DNA from: Methylorubrum populi
GTDB lineage: Bacteria > Pseudomonadota > Alphaproteobacteria > Rhizobiales > Beijerinckiaceae
Reading direction: 5' to 3'
NCBI RefSeq assembly: GCF_002355515.1
Contig: NZ_AP014809.1
Coordinates: 4,240,501-4,304,500, forward strand
DNA length: 64,000 nt
Part shown: piece by piece, positions 47,225-55,376 of the stretch
How the letters are laid out: each line of letters opens with the position of its first letter
Numbering within the stretch: position 1 is the stretch's first letter
The notes under the pieces: model-generated
The model's database searches: none
Told to the model about the DNA's origin: nothing
Seen by the model: the letters and a program-made list of their open reading frames with translations, nothing else
Program-made: the position numbers and the translations under genes

Positions 47225-48204
47225 CAGTATTCGAGCCTCGGATCGATGGTGGTCGCCGCGAGATCGACGAGGATGTTGATGAGGACGAAGATCGCGCTGG
47301 TGACGATCGCGATGCCCTGGATCAGCGGGAAGTCGCGCTGGAGCACGGCGTTGATGGTGAGCAGTCCGAGGCCGGGATAGTCGAAGATGTATTCGACGAT
47401 GATCACGCCCCCGAGCAGCGAGGAGAACTGCACACCGAGCAGGTTGAGGAGCGGCACCGAAGCGTTGCGCAGGGCATGCGCCGCGACGATGCGCGGGCGC
47501 GACAGGCCGCGGACATGGCCGACGGCGACGTAGGATTCGCTCATCTGCGCCGCCACCGCGCTCGACAGCGTCCGGATCAGCACCGGCGACAGCTCGACGG
47601 CGAGCACCAGGGCCGGCAGCACGGTGTAGGAGAAGCCGCCGTAGCCGATCGCCGGCAGCCAGCCGAGCTTCACCGACAGGAGCAGGGCGAGCACGATGCC
47701 GAGCCAGAAGTTCGGGATCGAGATGAAGACCGAGGAGACCGCGAAGGCGAGCCGGTCGACGACGCCGCCGGGCCGCAGGCCCGCCGCGATCCCGAGCAGG
47801 GCCGAGAAGGCGAGCGCGATGGCGAGCGCCAGGGCGGCGAGCTGCAGGGTCATCGGCAGGGTATCGAGGATGAGGTCGCCGACCCCGGCCCGCTCGCCGC
47901 GGGTCAGGTCGTCGAAATTCGCGCCCCCCGTCGCCGCGCCGTTGGCCGGACGCATGAAGCTGCGGCCGAGATCACCCCGGACCACCTGGGCGGCGTAACG
48001 GCCGAACTGCACGATGATCGGATCGCGCAGGCCCATGGTGGTCGCGATCTCCTCCACCAGGGAATCGGGCGCCATCCCGCCCACCATCTGGCGCACGGGA
48101 TCGCCCGACATCACCCGCAGGAGGGTGAAGATCAGCAGCGAGACGAGGAAGATGATGACCGCACCCTGCGCGAGGCGCCGGGCGAGGAAGCTGAGAACGA
48201 ACAT
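47224..48204 (-). CDS. DppB-type ABC permease
   Basis: 326-residue inner-membrane permease of the peptide/nickel class. First helix LARRLAQGAVIIFLVSLLIF, typical MSGDPVRQMVGG periplasmic block, GLRDPIIVQFGRYAAQVVRG DLG, and the EAA-type loop SESYVAVGHVRGLSRPRIVA AHALRNASVPLL; five to six helices. TGATG overlap with the downstream permease. It should form the channel with the frameshifted DppC partner. Confidence 0.93.
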   Translation of the reverse strand: MFVLSFLARRLAQGAVIIFLVSLLIFTLLRVMSGDPVRQMVGGMAPDSLVEEIATTMGLRDPIIVQFGRYAAQVVRGDLGRSFMRPANGAATGGANFDDLTRGERAGVGDLILDTLPMTLQLAALALAIALAFSALLGIAAGLRPGGVVDRLAFAVSSVFISIPNFWLGIVLALLLSVKLGWLPAIGYGGFSYTVLPALVLAVELSPVLIRTLSSAVAAQMSESYVAVGHVRGLSRPRIVAAHALRNASVPLLNLLGVQFSSLLGGVIIVEYIFDYPGLGLLTINAVLQRDFPLIQGIAIVTSAIFVLINILVDLAATTIDPRLEY

Positions 48205-48325
48205 CGAAGGGGTTCCGGTCCGGCGACGGGATCGGCGGGGCGGGGTCCGGCCGCCCGCGAGAGGGGCCGGGCTCCGCGCCGGGCGCGGGCAGTCCGGTTA
48301 GAGAAACGTGCCGGTCAGGCCGTCG

Positions 48326-49897
48326 TCAGGCGGTCTTGGAGGCGTCGATGGAGCCGTCCGGGTAGATGTAGAGGCCCTTCAGTTCCCGCCGCATCGCGTG
48401 GATCATCACCGAGGTGAACAGCGACAGGGCCGGCATCTTGGCTGCCAGCAGCGGCATGGTCTCGTTCTGGAGGATGGCCTTGCGCGCCTCCAGGGTCGGC
48501 GCCGCGCGCTCCTTGTCGAGGCTCGCATCGATCTCCGCATCCTCGATGCCGGTGATCCGGTGCGAGGAGGAGTGGAAATGGGTGCGCAGCACCAGATCCG
48601 GCTCGGGCGAGGCGGTGGACCAGCCGCAATCGACCATGTGGCCGGGCCCGCCGCCGGGGCGGTGGTAGAGCCGCTCGTTCCAGGCCGCCGGCTCCAGCAC
48701 CGTGAGGCTCACCGGAAAGCCCTGCTCGTTGAGCATCGCGGTGATGACCTCGCCGTATTCCTTGGTCTTCGGGTAGAAGCCGACCGAGGTGATGTATTCG
48801 AGCGGCGGCAGCCCCTTGCCCTTGGGGAAGCCCGCCTCGGCCAGAAGCGCCTGGGCCTTGGCCGGGTCGTAGGCCGGATAGTTCTTGAGATCGACGTAGC
48901 CGAACTTCACCGGCGAGATGAAGTTCGCCGAGGCGTGGCCCGCCGCGCCGAGGATCTCCAGGAGCATCGCCCGGTCGATGGAGTGGCAGGCGGCCAGGCG
49001 CACCCGCACGTCGTTGAAGGGCGGCTTGGAGCAGCGGAACCAGAGATACTTGTTCTCGACCGAGACGACTTCGTTGATTGCGATCTTCGGGTTGTTCTTG
49101 ACCGTCTCGACCTGCTCGGGTTCGAGCCGCTCGACGATCGAGGCCTGCCCGTTCATCAGCGACAGCATCCGCGTGGTCGAATCGCCGGTGAAGGTGAAGT
49201 TGATGCCCGGTATCCCCGGCTTGCCGCGGAAATAGCCGTCATGGGCCTTGAGCACGGTGTCGTTGCCGCGCTGCTCGACGAAGCGGAACGGGCCGGTGCC
49301 GTTCAGGCGCCGGGTGAGGGCGCCGCCCGGCCCCTCGGCGATGTCCTTGGCCGAGAGGATCGGGAGGAACGAGGCGAGGAAGATGAAGAGGTGGGCCGGA
49401 TAGCCGCCCTTCGAGGTATCGACGATCACGGTCTCGTCGTCGGGCGTGGTGATCGTCAGCGTCTCGGTCGGGCCGGGATACCACTGCGCCGGCCGGTCCT
49501 TGCCCGCGCCGTACTCGAAGGTCGCCTTCACGTCCTCGGGTCCGAACGGCTTGCCGTCGTGGAAGTGGACGCCCTTGCGCAGCTTGATCTGCAGGCGGTG
49601 CGGATCGAGGAGCTTGATGTCGGTGGCGAGCTCGTAGACCACCTTGCCGGGGTCATCGAGGGTCATCGGCGTGCGGGTCAGAAAGCCCATCACGAAGCCC
49701 TCGATGTTCTTCTGCGAGAGCGTGGTGTGGGCGGTCGGATCCCAGTTGCCGGTGATGTTCTCGGCCGAGAGGAAGACCAGCGGCTTGCCCGATTGGGCGA
49801 AGGCAGAGGAAATCAGGAAATCGGGGTTGATCTGGGCAAAACCCACAGCGGCGGCGCCTGCCTGAAGAAACCGTCTGCGGTCGATTGTCCTGGCCAT
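48326..49897 (-). CDS. ABC transporter substrate-binding protein, peptide/nickel type (SBP_bac_5)
   Basis: 523-residue periplasmic binding protein with a Tat-type signal (RTIDRRRFLQAGAAAVGFAQ). Family blocks: LRKGVHFHDGKPFGPEDVKA, LNGTGPFRFVEQRGNDTVLK, VRVRLAACHSIDRAMLLEIL. A start further upstream is open but lacks the twin-arginine head, so I use 49897. It precedes dppB by 121 bases and is the first gene of the operon. Ligand is unknown; the operon enzymes point to a carbamoylated or amide-linked amino compound rather than a peptide (inference). Confidence 0.93.
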   Translation of the reverse strand: MARTIDRRRFLQAGAAAVGFAQINPDFLISSAFAQSGKPLVFLSAENITGNWDPTAHTTLSQKNIEGFVMGFLTRTPMTLDDPGKVVYELATDIKLLDPHRLQIKLRKGVHFHDGKPFGPEDVKATFEYGAGKDRPAQWYPGPTETLTITTPDDETVIVDTSKGGYPAHLFIFLASFLPILSAKDIAEGPGGALTRRLNGTGPFRFVEQRGNDTVLKAHDGYFRGKPGIPGINFTFTGDSTTRMLSLMNGQASIVERLEPEQVETVKNNPKIAINEVVSVENKYLWFRCSKPPFNDVRVRLAACHSIDRAMLLEILGAAGHASANFISPVKFGYVDLKNYPAYDPAKAQALLAEAGFPKGKGLPPLEYITSVGFYPKTKEYGEVITAMLNEQGFPVSLTVLEPAAWNERLYHRPGGGPGHMVDCGWSTASPEPDLVLRTHFHSSSHRITGIEDAEIDASLDKERAAPTLEARKAILQNETMPLLAAKMPALSLFTSVMIHAMRRELKGLYIYPDGSIDASKTA

Positions 49898-50206
49898 CCT
49901 GAGGCTCCCAGTTTCCACGCATCCATCAAAGTGGTCAAAAACCACATTGCAGGACCCGTGCCAGAAGCCACAAAACACACAGACTCCTCATCTTGGCGGG
50001 AATGGCCGCCAGGGGCGGGTGCGCCGAGCAGGACGGGGACCGTTCACCCCGGATGTCTGCCCGTTTTCAGGGCAGGGCGCGCGCAACAGGCAGGCGAAAC
50101 GCGCTTCGACCGCCTCGCGGGTCGCGCGGCGGTCGAAGCCTTCAGCATCGGGCCTGTCTGTCGCTGCCTCGCCGCGACGGCGAGGCGGGCCGTGGACGTC
50201 GGAACC
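49898..50206. other. Spacer between the mluA-like 3' end and the ABC operon
   Basis: 309 bases with two strong GC hairpins (50103-50139 and 50166-50186, GCCTCGCCG/CGGCGAGGC) and, nearer 49898, AT-richer sequence that may contain the promoter of the ABC operon. No gene seen. Confidence 0.4.
50103..50139 (-). terminator. Strong stem-loop after the TonB receptor gene
   Basis: A perfect 12-base inverted repeat GCTTCGACCGCC / GGCGGTCGAAGC with a 13-base loop, about 70 bases after the receptor stop codon on the minus strand. There is no T-run, so Rho-independent termination is only possible, not certain. Confidence 0.45.
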
Positions 50207-52765
50207 TCAGAAATCGACCGACGCGGACACGATGAAGGTGCGAGGCGCGCCGACGGCGAGGAAGCCGCGGGCGGCCGAGGCCCAGTAGGAATCGTCGAGC
50301 AGGTTCTGGACGAGGGCGCGGAACACGACGGGTTTCCCGTTCACGCCCTCGGTGGTGTAGCGCAGACCGGCGTCGAAGCGCGTCCAGTCCGGGACCGATT
50401 GGGTGTTGGCCTGATCGTAGAACATGCTGCTCGTGTAGATCGCCCGGCCGGTCAGGGTCAGGCCCGGCGCCAGCCACGGCGGCAGGTCGTACTCGGCGTA
50501 GAGGTTGAACGCGGTATCCGGAACGCCGGGCGCGGCCTTTCCGTTGAACTGCCCTCCCGGGGTGTTGACCAGTTCCGCATCGATGAAGGTGACGCCGCCG
50601 AGCAGCCGCAGGCCCGGGACCGGCTCGCCGAACACGTTCAGCTCGATGCCGCGGTTCCGCTGACGGCCGCTGACCGAGTAGATGCCGGTTCCGGGATCGG
50701 TGAAGGCGTTCGGCAGCTCGATCTCGAACAAGGCGGCCGTGGCGGCGACAGTGCCGAAATCGTACTTGACGCCGATTTCCTTCTGCCGCCCCACCGCGGG
50801 CGGGAAGAGGGCGTTGGCATTGATCGCCACGGCGGGCGCCGCGGCCACCGGATCGAGCGACTCGATGTAGTTGCCGTAGAAGGACAGGTTCTCGAACGGG
50901 CTCAGCACGAAGGTGATGGCGGGGCTGAAGCGGCCCTCCTGATAGTTCGAGGTCACCTGCCCCTGCGTCGGTCCCGGCCGGGTGGCGTAGCCCTGCTGGT
51001 CGATCTCCTGGTAGCGCCCGCCCAGCGTCAGCAGGAACCGGTCGCTGCCGAACAGCGAGAGGGTGTCGGCCACCGCCACGCTGCGCGCGGAGAGTTGGGC
51101 GAAGAGCGGCTGCGCGGCGGAGCGGGGCAGCCCGATCGTCGGAACCGACCCGGTCGGCAGGTAGACCGGATTGTAGATGTTGATGGTGTAGGCGGTGAAG
51201 ACGGGGGGCACGAAGCCGCTGCGGAAGTTCTTGTTGTTCGCCTCGACGGCCGAGATGCTCACCTGATGGTTGAGGAAGCCGGTGCTGAAGCGGGTGCGCA
51301 GGCCGACCTCGCCGGTGAGGCCCTGGATCTCCTGGGGCTGGATCGCGAGCAGGTTGGTCGCCTGCCCGGTCGTGCTCGTCACGCGGTAGTTCGAGGTCAG
51401 GAAGTCCTCGTTGTAGCGGCTGGCGCCGCCGGCGATGTAGACCGTGGTGTCGGGCAGGACGTCGTACTCGGCCCGGCCCGCGATCATGCCGTAGCGGCTG
51501 TCGTTGTACTCGAACGGGTTGGCGGTGTTGATCCGGTTGTTCGGGGCACGCGGCATCGCGATGCCCGGGGCGACCGCGTTGAACAGCGAGGTCGGCGCCG
51601 TGACGTTCTGCGTCGAGTGGGTCATGTCGAGCGAGGCGCGGAACCGGTCGCCGCGATAGTCGAGGCCGAGCGCGGCGACCCCCACCTCGATCGCGTTGTT
51701 GTCGAGCGGCGTGGCACCGGTGCGGTAGGCGCCGTTGAAGCGCACGCCCCATTCCTTGAACGCGCCGAAGCGGCGGCCGAGATCGGCATGGGTCCAGATC
51801 TGCGCGTCGCTGAGATAGGTCGTGGTGAGCCGCGCGAACGGCTCGTCGTAGGCCCGCTTCGGGATGAGGTTGATCGTGCCGCCGACACGGCCGGTGCCGC
51901 CGCTGAGAAGCGCGGAGGGGCCGAGCAGGATCTCGACGCGCTCCAGCCCCTCGGTGAAGGAGCGGCGCGGATTGGCGAGGTAGAACAGGCCGTCGAAGGC
52001 GGTGTCGAGGTTGGTGACCGAGAAGCCGCGGATGAAGTAGGAATCGCGTTCGCTGTAGGGCGGCGCGTCGTTGCGCACCGACGAATTGTTCAGCACGACA
52101 TCGGCGAGCGACACCGCCTGCTGGTCCTCGATCAGCTTCTCCGTGTAGCCCGTGATGCTGAAGGGCGTCTTCAGGACGGAGCGGTTGCCCAGGAAGCCGA
52201 CCCGGGTTCCCGAGCCGACCTGACCGCCGGCATAGGGCACGGGCGGCTGCCCGACCGTTCCGGTGGGCGGCGGCAGGCCGGCGGCCGCGGCGCGGCCCTG
52301 CGCTTGAGCCTGTCCCTGGACGTGCAGTTCGTCGAGCGTCACCGTGCCGGCCGGCTCGGCGCTGAGCTGGACGTAGCGCGGGTTGACCAGGGTGATGGTC
52401 GAGGCGCCGGCCGGGCGATAGGTCAGGCCGGTACCCTCCAGGAGCTTGGTCAGCGCCTCGATCGGGGCGAACTCGCCGTCGAGGCCCTGCGTCTCCAGCC
52501 GCGCCGTCAGCTCGGTCGGGTAGACCAGCTTCACCCCCGCCTGCTCGGTGAAGGCGACGAGGCCGGTCTCCAGCGCGCCCTTCGGAATGGCGAGACGGAC
52601 CGGGCCGGTCTCCGGCGCCTCGGCCAGGATCGTCCGCGCAGCCGGGCCGCGCGGTCGTTTCGCCTCGCCAGCCTGAGCCGCCTGCGCCATCACCGCGACC
52701 GACACGCCGGCCAGCGCGATCCCCGCCATCCGGCCCCGTGAAAACCTGCGCGCGCGCGACGCCAT
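50207..52765 (-). CDS. mluA: TonB-dependent metallophore receptor with STN signalling domain
   Basis: 852-residue outer-membrane receptor. After the signal peptide (MAGIALAGVSVAVMAQAAQA) comes a secretin/TonB N-terminal (STN) domain (about 54-127; IPKGALETGLVAFTEQAGVK), which contacts a FecR-type anti-sigma factor; then a plug (VLNNSSVRNDAPPYSERDSY FIRGF; LLGPSALLSGGTGRVGGTIN) and a 22-strand barrel ending in ...IVSASVDF with the terminal aromatic. Its ligand is predicted from the neighbouring mll genes to be a methylolanthanin-like metallophore, used by methylotrophs for lanthanide (and perhaps iron) uptake. The name follows the corresponding M. extorquens gene by gene order. Confidence 0.9.
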   Translation of the reverse strand: MASRARRFSRGRMAGIALAGVSVAVMAQAAQAGEAKRPRGPAARTILAEAPETGPVRLAIPKGALETGLVAFTEQAGVKLVYPTELTARLETQGLDGEFAPIEALTKLLEGTGLTYRPAGASTITLVNPRYVQLSAEPAGTVTLDELHVQGQAQAQGRAAAAGLPPPTGTVGQPPVPYAGGQVGSGTRVGFLGNRSVLKTPFSITGYTEKLIEDQQAVSLADVVLNNSSVRNDAPPYSERDSYFIRGFSVTNLDTAFDGLFYLANPRRSFTEGLERVEILLGPSALLSGGTGRVGGTINLIPKRAYDEPFARLTTTYLSDAQIWTHADLGRRFGAFKEWGVRFNGAYRTGATPLDNNAIEVGVAALGLDYRGDRFRASLDMTHSTQNVTAPTSLFNAVAPGIAMPRAPNNRINTANPFEYNDSRYGMIAGRAEYDVLPDTTVYIAGGASRYNEDFLTSNYRVTSTTGQATNLLAIQPQEIQGLTGEVGLRTRFSTGFLNHQVSISAVEANNKNFRSGFVPPVFTAYTINIYNPVYLPTGSVPTIGLPRSAAQPLFAQLSARSVAVADTLSLFGSDRFLLTLGGRYQEIDQQGYATRPGPTQGQVTSNYQEGRFSPAITFVLSPFENLSFYGNYIESLDPVAAAPAVAINANALFPPAVGRQKEIGVKYDFGTVAATAALFEIELPNAFTDPGTGIYSVSGRQRNRGIELNVFGEPVPGLRLLGGVTFIDAELVNTPGGQFNGKAAPGVPDTAFNLYAEYDLPPWLAPGLTLTGRAIYTSSMFYDQANTQSVPDWTRFDAGLRYTTEGVNGKPVVFRALVQNLLDDSYWASAARGFLAVGAPRTFIVSASVDF

Positions 52766-52833
52766 GCCGTAAGCCCCATCGATCCGTCGGGAGGGGCGGC
52801 ACGCTTCGCGTCGTCCGCGCCCTCAACGATTAA

Positions 52834-52858
52834 GATCAACGGGCGCGCGATCTCCTGA
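52834..52858 (-). promoter_or_regulatory. Shared promoter-like motif upstream of the receptor gene
   Basis: On the minus strand TCAGGAG, 10 bases, CGTTGATC followed by TTA. The same pair with identical spacing recurs upstream of the fecR-like gene (53889-53913). The motif is 69 bases before the receptor start codon. It is likely a target of the ECF sigma factor encoded next door. Confidence 0.5.
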
Positions 52859-52888
52859 CGTGGGACACGCGGTTTTTTTCGCGCGCCC

Positions 52889-53827
52889 TCACAGGGGTGA
52901 CCCGACCAGCACCAGCAGGGGCGAGAGCCGCCGGATGCGGACACCCATGGTCGCGGCGATCGCGTCGAGGGCCTCGTCGGTGTTGCGGGCGTCGAACGCG
53001 CCGGTCACCCGCCGCTCCCCGAGCCGGGCATCGAGCAGCACGATGCGACCGCGGCGGTAGCGATCCAGTTCGGCCAGCACCGCCGCCAGCGGCTGTCCGG
53101 CGAAGATCAGCCGGCCGTCGCGCCACGCCGTGTCGCGCTCCACATCCGCGGCAACAACCTGCAGGGCGCCTTCGCCGACACGAATCCCCTCTCCGGCCGA
53201 AACGAGGGCCCGCCCGCCCGGCCCCGACACGTCGACGCGCCCCTCCGCCACCCCCACCGGACGGGCCGCCCCGTCCGCACGCACGAAGAAGCGGGTCCCG
53301 ACCGCGCGCACGCTCAGGCCGCCGCCGCGCACGACGAACGGGCGGTTCGGGTCGGGCACGACATCGAAGCTGGCCTCGCCCCGCAGAAGCGCGATCCCGC
53401 GCTCCCGCTCGGTGAACCGCACCGCGAGCGCCGTGTCCGTGTTGAGGTCGACGCCGCTGCCGTCGGCGAGGGTCGCGTGCTCGATGGTGCCGACGTCGCT
53501 CCACAGATCGGCGCGCAGCCGATCGAGGAGCCCGATCTGATGCATCAGGGCGCCGCCTCCGATCAGGGCGAGGGCGGCGAGAGCGGCCAGCCTCTTCGGA
53601 GGTCCCTTGCGCGGGCGGGGATCGGGGAGCTGCCCGAGCCTGCGCCACAGCGCATCCATCTCGGCATAGGCCGCCGCATGGGCCGGATCGGCCCCGTGCC
53701 ACGTCTCGAAGGCCCTGCGGTCGGCCTCGGTGGCATCGGAGGAGGAGAGCCGCGCGACCCAGGCCGCGGCTTCGCGCTCGAGCGGATCCTCACCGTCCTC
53801 GGCATCCGTCCCGTCGCTGGCGACCAC
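52889..53827 (-). CDS. mluR: FecR-family anti-sigma/sensor protein
   Basis: 312-residue inner-membrane FecR-type protein. N-terminal DUF4880-like cytoplasmic anti-sigma domain (AAAWVARLSSSDATEADRRA FETWH; DPAHAAAYAEMDALWRRLG), one helix (RLAALAALALIGGGALMHQI), then the periplasmic FecR domain (ADGSGVDLNTDTALAVRFTE; GEASFDVVPDPNRPFVVRGG) and a C-terminal STN-like domain (GQPLAAVLAELDRYRRGRIV LLD). It starts with GTG at 53827 and sits between the sigma gene (112 bases upstream) and the receptor gene (124 downstream). It should relay occupied-receptor signals to the ECF sigma factor. Confidence 0.9.
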   Translation of the reverse strand: MVASDGTDAEDGEDPLEREAAAWVARLSSSDATEADRRAFETWHGADPAHAAAYAEMDALWRRLGQLPDPRPRKGPPKRLAALAALALIGGGALMHQIGLLDRLRADLWSDVGTIEHATLADGSGVDLNTDTALAVRFTERERGIALLRGEASFDVVPDPNRPFVVRGGGLSVRAVGTRFFVRADGAARPVGVAEGRVDVSGPGGRALVSAGEGIRVGEGALQVVAADVERDTAWRDGRLIFAGQPLAAVLAELDRYRRGRIVLLDARLGERRVTGAFDARNTDEALDAIAATMGVRIRRLSPLLVLVGSPL

Positions 53828-53888
53828 GTCGTTCCCCCGGGGCCCGCCGCGGCCCGATATGGCGCGGCGCGGGTCTCCTATCCCCTTA

Positions 53889-53913
53889 GATCAACGAGGT
53901 CGCGGCCTCCTGA
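53889..53913 (-). promoter_or_regulatory. Shared promoter-like motif upstream of the fecR-like gene
   Basis: Minus-strand TCAGGAG, 10 bases, CGTTGATC followed by TAA, 62 bases before the GTG start. It duplicates the motif at 52834-52858 in both halves and in spacing while the 10 intervening bases differ, which argues for selection on the two half-elements. Confidence 0.5.
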
Positions 53914-53938
53914 TGCGATCGGTTCAAAAAATCGCGGT

Positions 53939-54460
53939 TCAAAAAAGATCGAGGCGGCTGCGACGGCAATGAAGCAGGGCCTTGATGATGTGCTTCTCGA
54001 CCATGTTGCGCGAGATGCCGAGGCGCAACGCGATCTCTCCGTTGGCGAGGCCGTCGAGGCGGCTGAGCAGGAATACCTCGCGGCAGCGGGGCGGCAGCGC
54101 GTCGATCGCCGCGGCGAGCCGCATCAGCTCCTGGCGGGCGATCGTCTGCCGCTCCGGCAGGGCATATCCGTCGGCGATCTCGGCGAGTTCCGCCTCGCAC
54201 TTCGCCGCGAACAGGGTCCGCTCCAGACGGCCGCGGTTGCGCATTCGCAGGGCGACGTTGGTGGCGATGCGGAACAACAGGGCGGAGGGGTGCTCGATGC
54301 TCGTGCGCGAGAGCGCGGCGACCATGCGCAGATAGGTTTCCTGGCTCGCATCCGCGGCATCCGCCGGGTTGTCGAGCAGGCGCAGGAGGAAGCGCCGGAG
54401 CTTCAGACCCTCGTGCCGGTAGAGGGCATCGATCGACACCCCCGTCGCCCCGCCCGTCAT
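53939..54460 (-). CDS. mluI: ECF RNA polymerase sigma factor (FecI type)
   Basis: 173-residue extracytoplasmic-function sigma factor. Region 2: YRHEGLKLRRFLLRLLDNPA DAADASQETYLRMVAAL (core binding and -10 recognition); region 4: IDALPPRCREVFLLSRLDGL ANGEIALRLGISRNMVEKHI with the FecI-like HII(K)ALLHCR ending. I start at MTGGATG (54460); upstream codons are Ser/Gly-rich and poor in coding character. It heads sigma-fecR-receptor on the minus strand, divergent to the biosynthetic genes, as in iron-siderophore surface-signalling systems. Confidence 0.92.
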   Translation of the reverse strand: MTGGATGVSIDALYRHEGLKLRRFLLRLLDNPADAADASQETYLRMVAALSRTSIEHPSALLFRIATNVALRMRNRGRLERTLFAAKCEAELAEIADGYALPERQTIARQELMRLAAAIDALPPRCREVFLLSRLDGLANGEIALRLGISRNMVEKHIIKALLHCRRSRLDLF

Positions 54461-55376
54461 GACATCGGCCCCGCCGCCCACAGATGATCCCGCACCACTT
54501 GATGAGTGAGGATCGAACAGAAGCAGGCAGGCGGATGATGCAAGTGCTGCAATAGCTTGTATGACTTCCAATCTAGGCGCCGACACCATTGCAAGGTGTT
54601 GGCCATACAGTCGAATTGTTTATTCTGAACGGGAGACAAGAATTATTACAACTCAAGCCCTGGAAGCATTTCATCGCCTCGTTGCAGATCAGCAACAGGT
54701 CACCTCACCATCGCACCCCCCGGAATCGGCGGGTCGAGATCATCCGACAGCGCATGAACCAAAGCCGGAAACCGAACCTGGGCCGGACCGAACCGGCCGG
54801 GTCACCCGATGAGGCGGCAGAGCGGCACAACCAGAGATCGGCCGCTCGCGCCCGCCCCCTTGCCGCGCAACGCCGCGGCACGCCTTCGCACCCGAGACGC
54901 AACCCCAGTCAGGCAAGAATAAATAAAGGAGATCCGCACCGCCAACCGACTGACACGACAGAACAAATCCGCCGACACCCTAAATCAAGAACAATTCCAA
55001 TTGTTTTATCTTCTCTTGACGCATGCTTCGAGTTTGCGCGACACGCATTCAGCTTTACGCGATTCGAGAGAGCGCTCGGTCCGATGAGCAAGTACAACGA
55101 AAAGCAATTTTCTTCTTCTTACGCTTCTACCAACACCTTCTTTCTACCCACGAAACCGCATCCCGGTCGGAGCCGGCCTCCGCAACGGTGAGTTCGCCGC
55201 GCTTTCGGCTGGTACGACGGCGAGCGGAAGGTCGCACGGATCCCGTCGACGAGCCGCTGACGCGCCATCCGACGGGAAGGCCGGATCGGGGCCGGGTCCG
55301 CGGGTCGGCGGACGCCCGCTCCGGCCGCGACACGGCCGGAGCCAGCCCTGACGTCTCTCACGAGGTTCGGAGGATC
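54461..55376. other. Long divergent regulatory region of the metallophore locus
   Basis: 916 bases between sigma and mllA genes, with GC clearly lower (54.49-55.15 kb) than the flanks. Open frames exist, including one running into mllA from 55023, but their translations are low in coding character, so I call no gene. The region must hold promoters for both directions. A GGAGG ribosome-binding site at 55369-55373 fixes the mllA start. Confidence 0.5.

Noticed and set aside
55023..55376. Longer mllA start giving 713 residues
   Set aside because: The added 118 residues are low in coding character, and a good GGAGG site precedes ATG 55377, where homology to IucA/IucC proteins begins.
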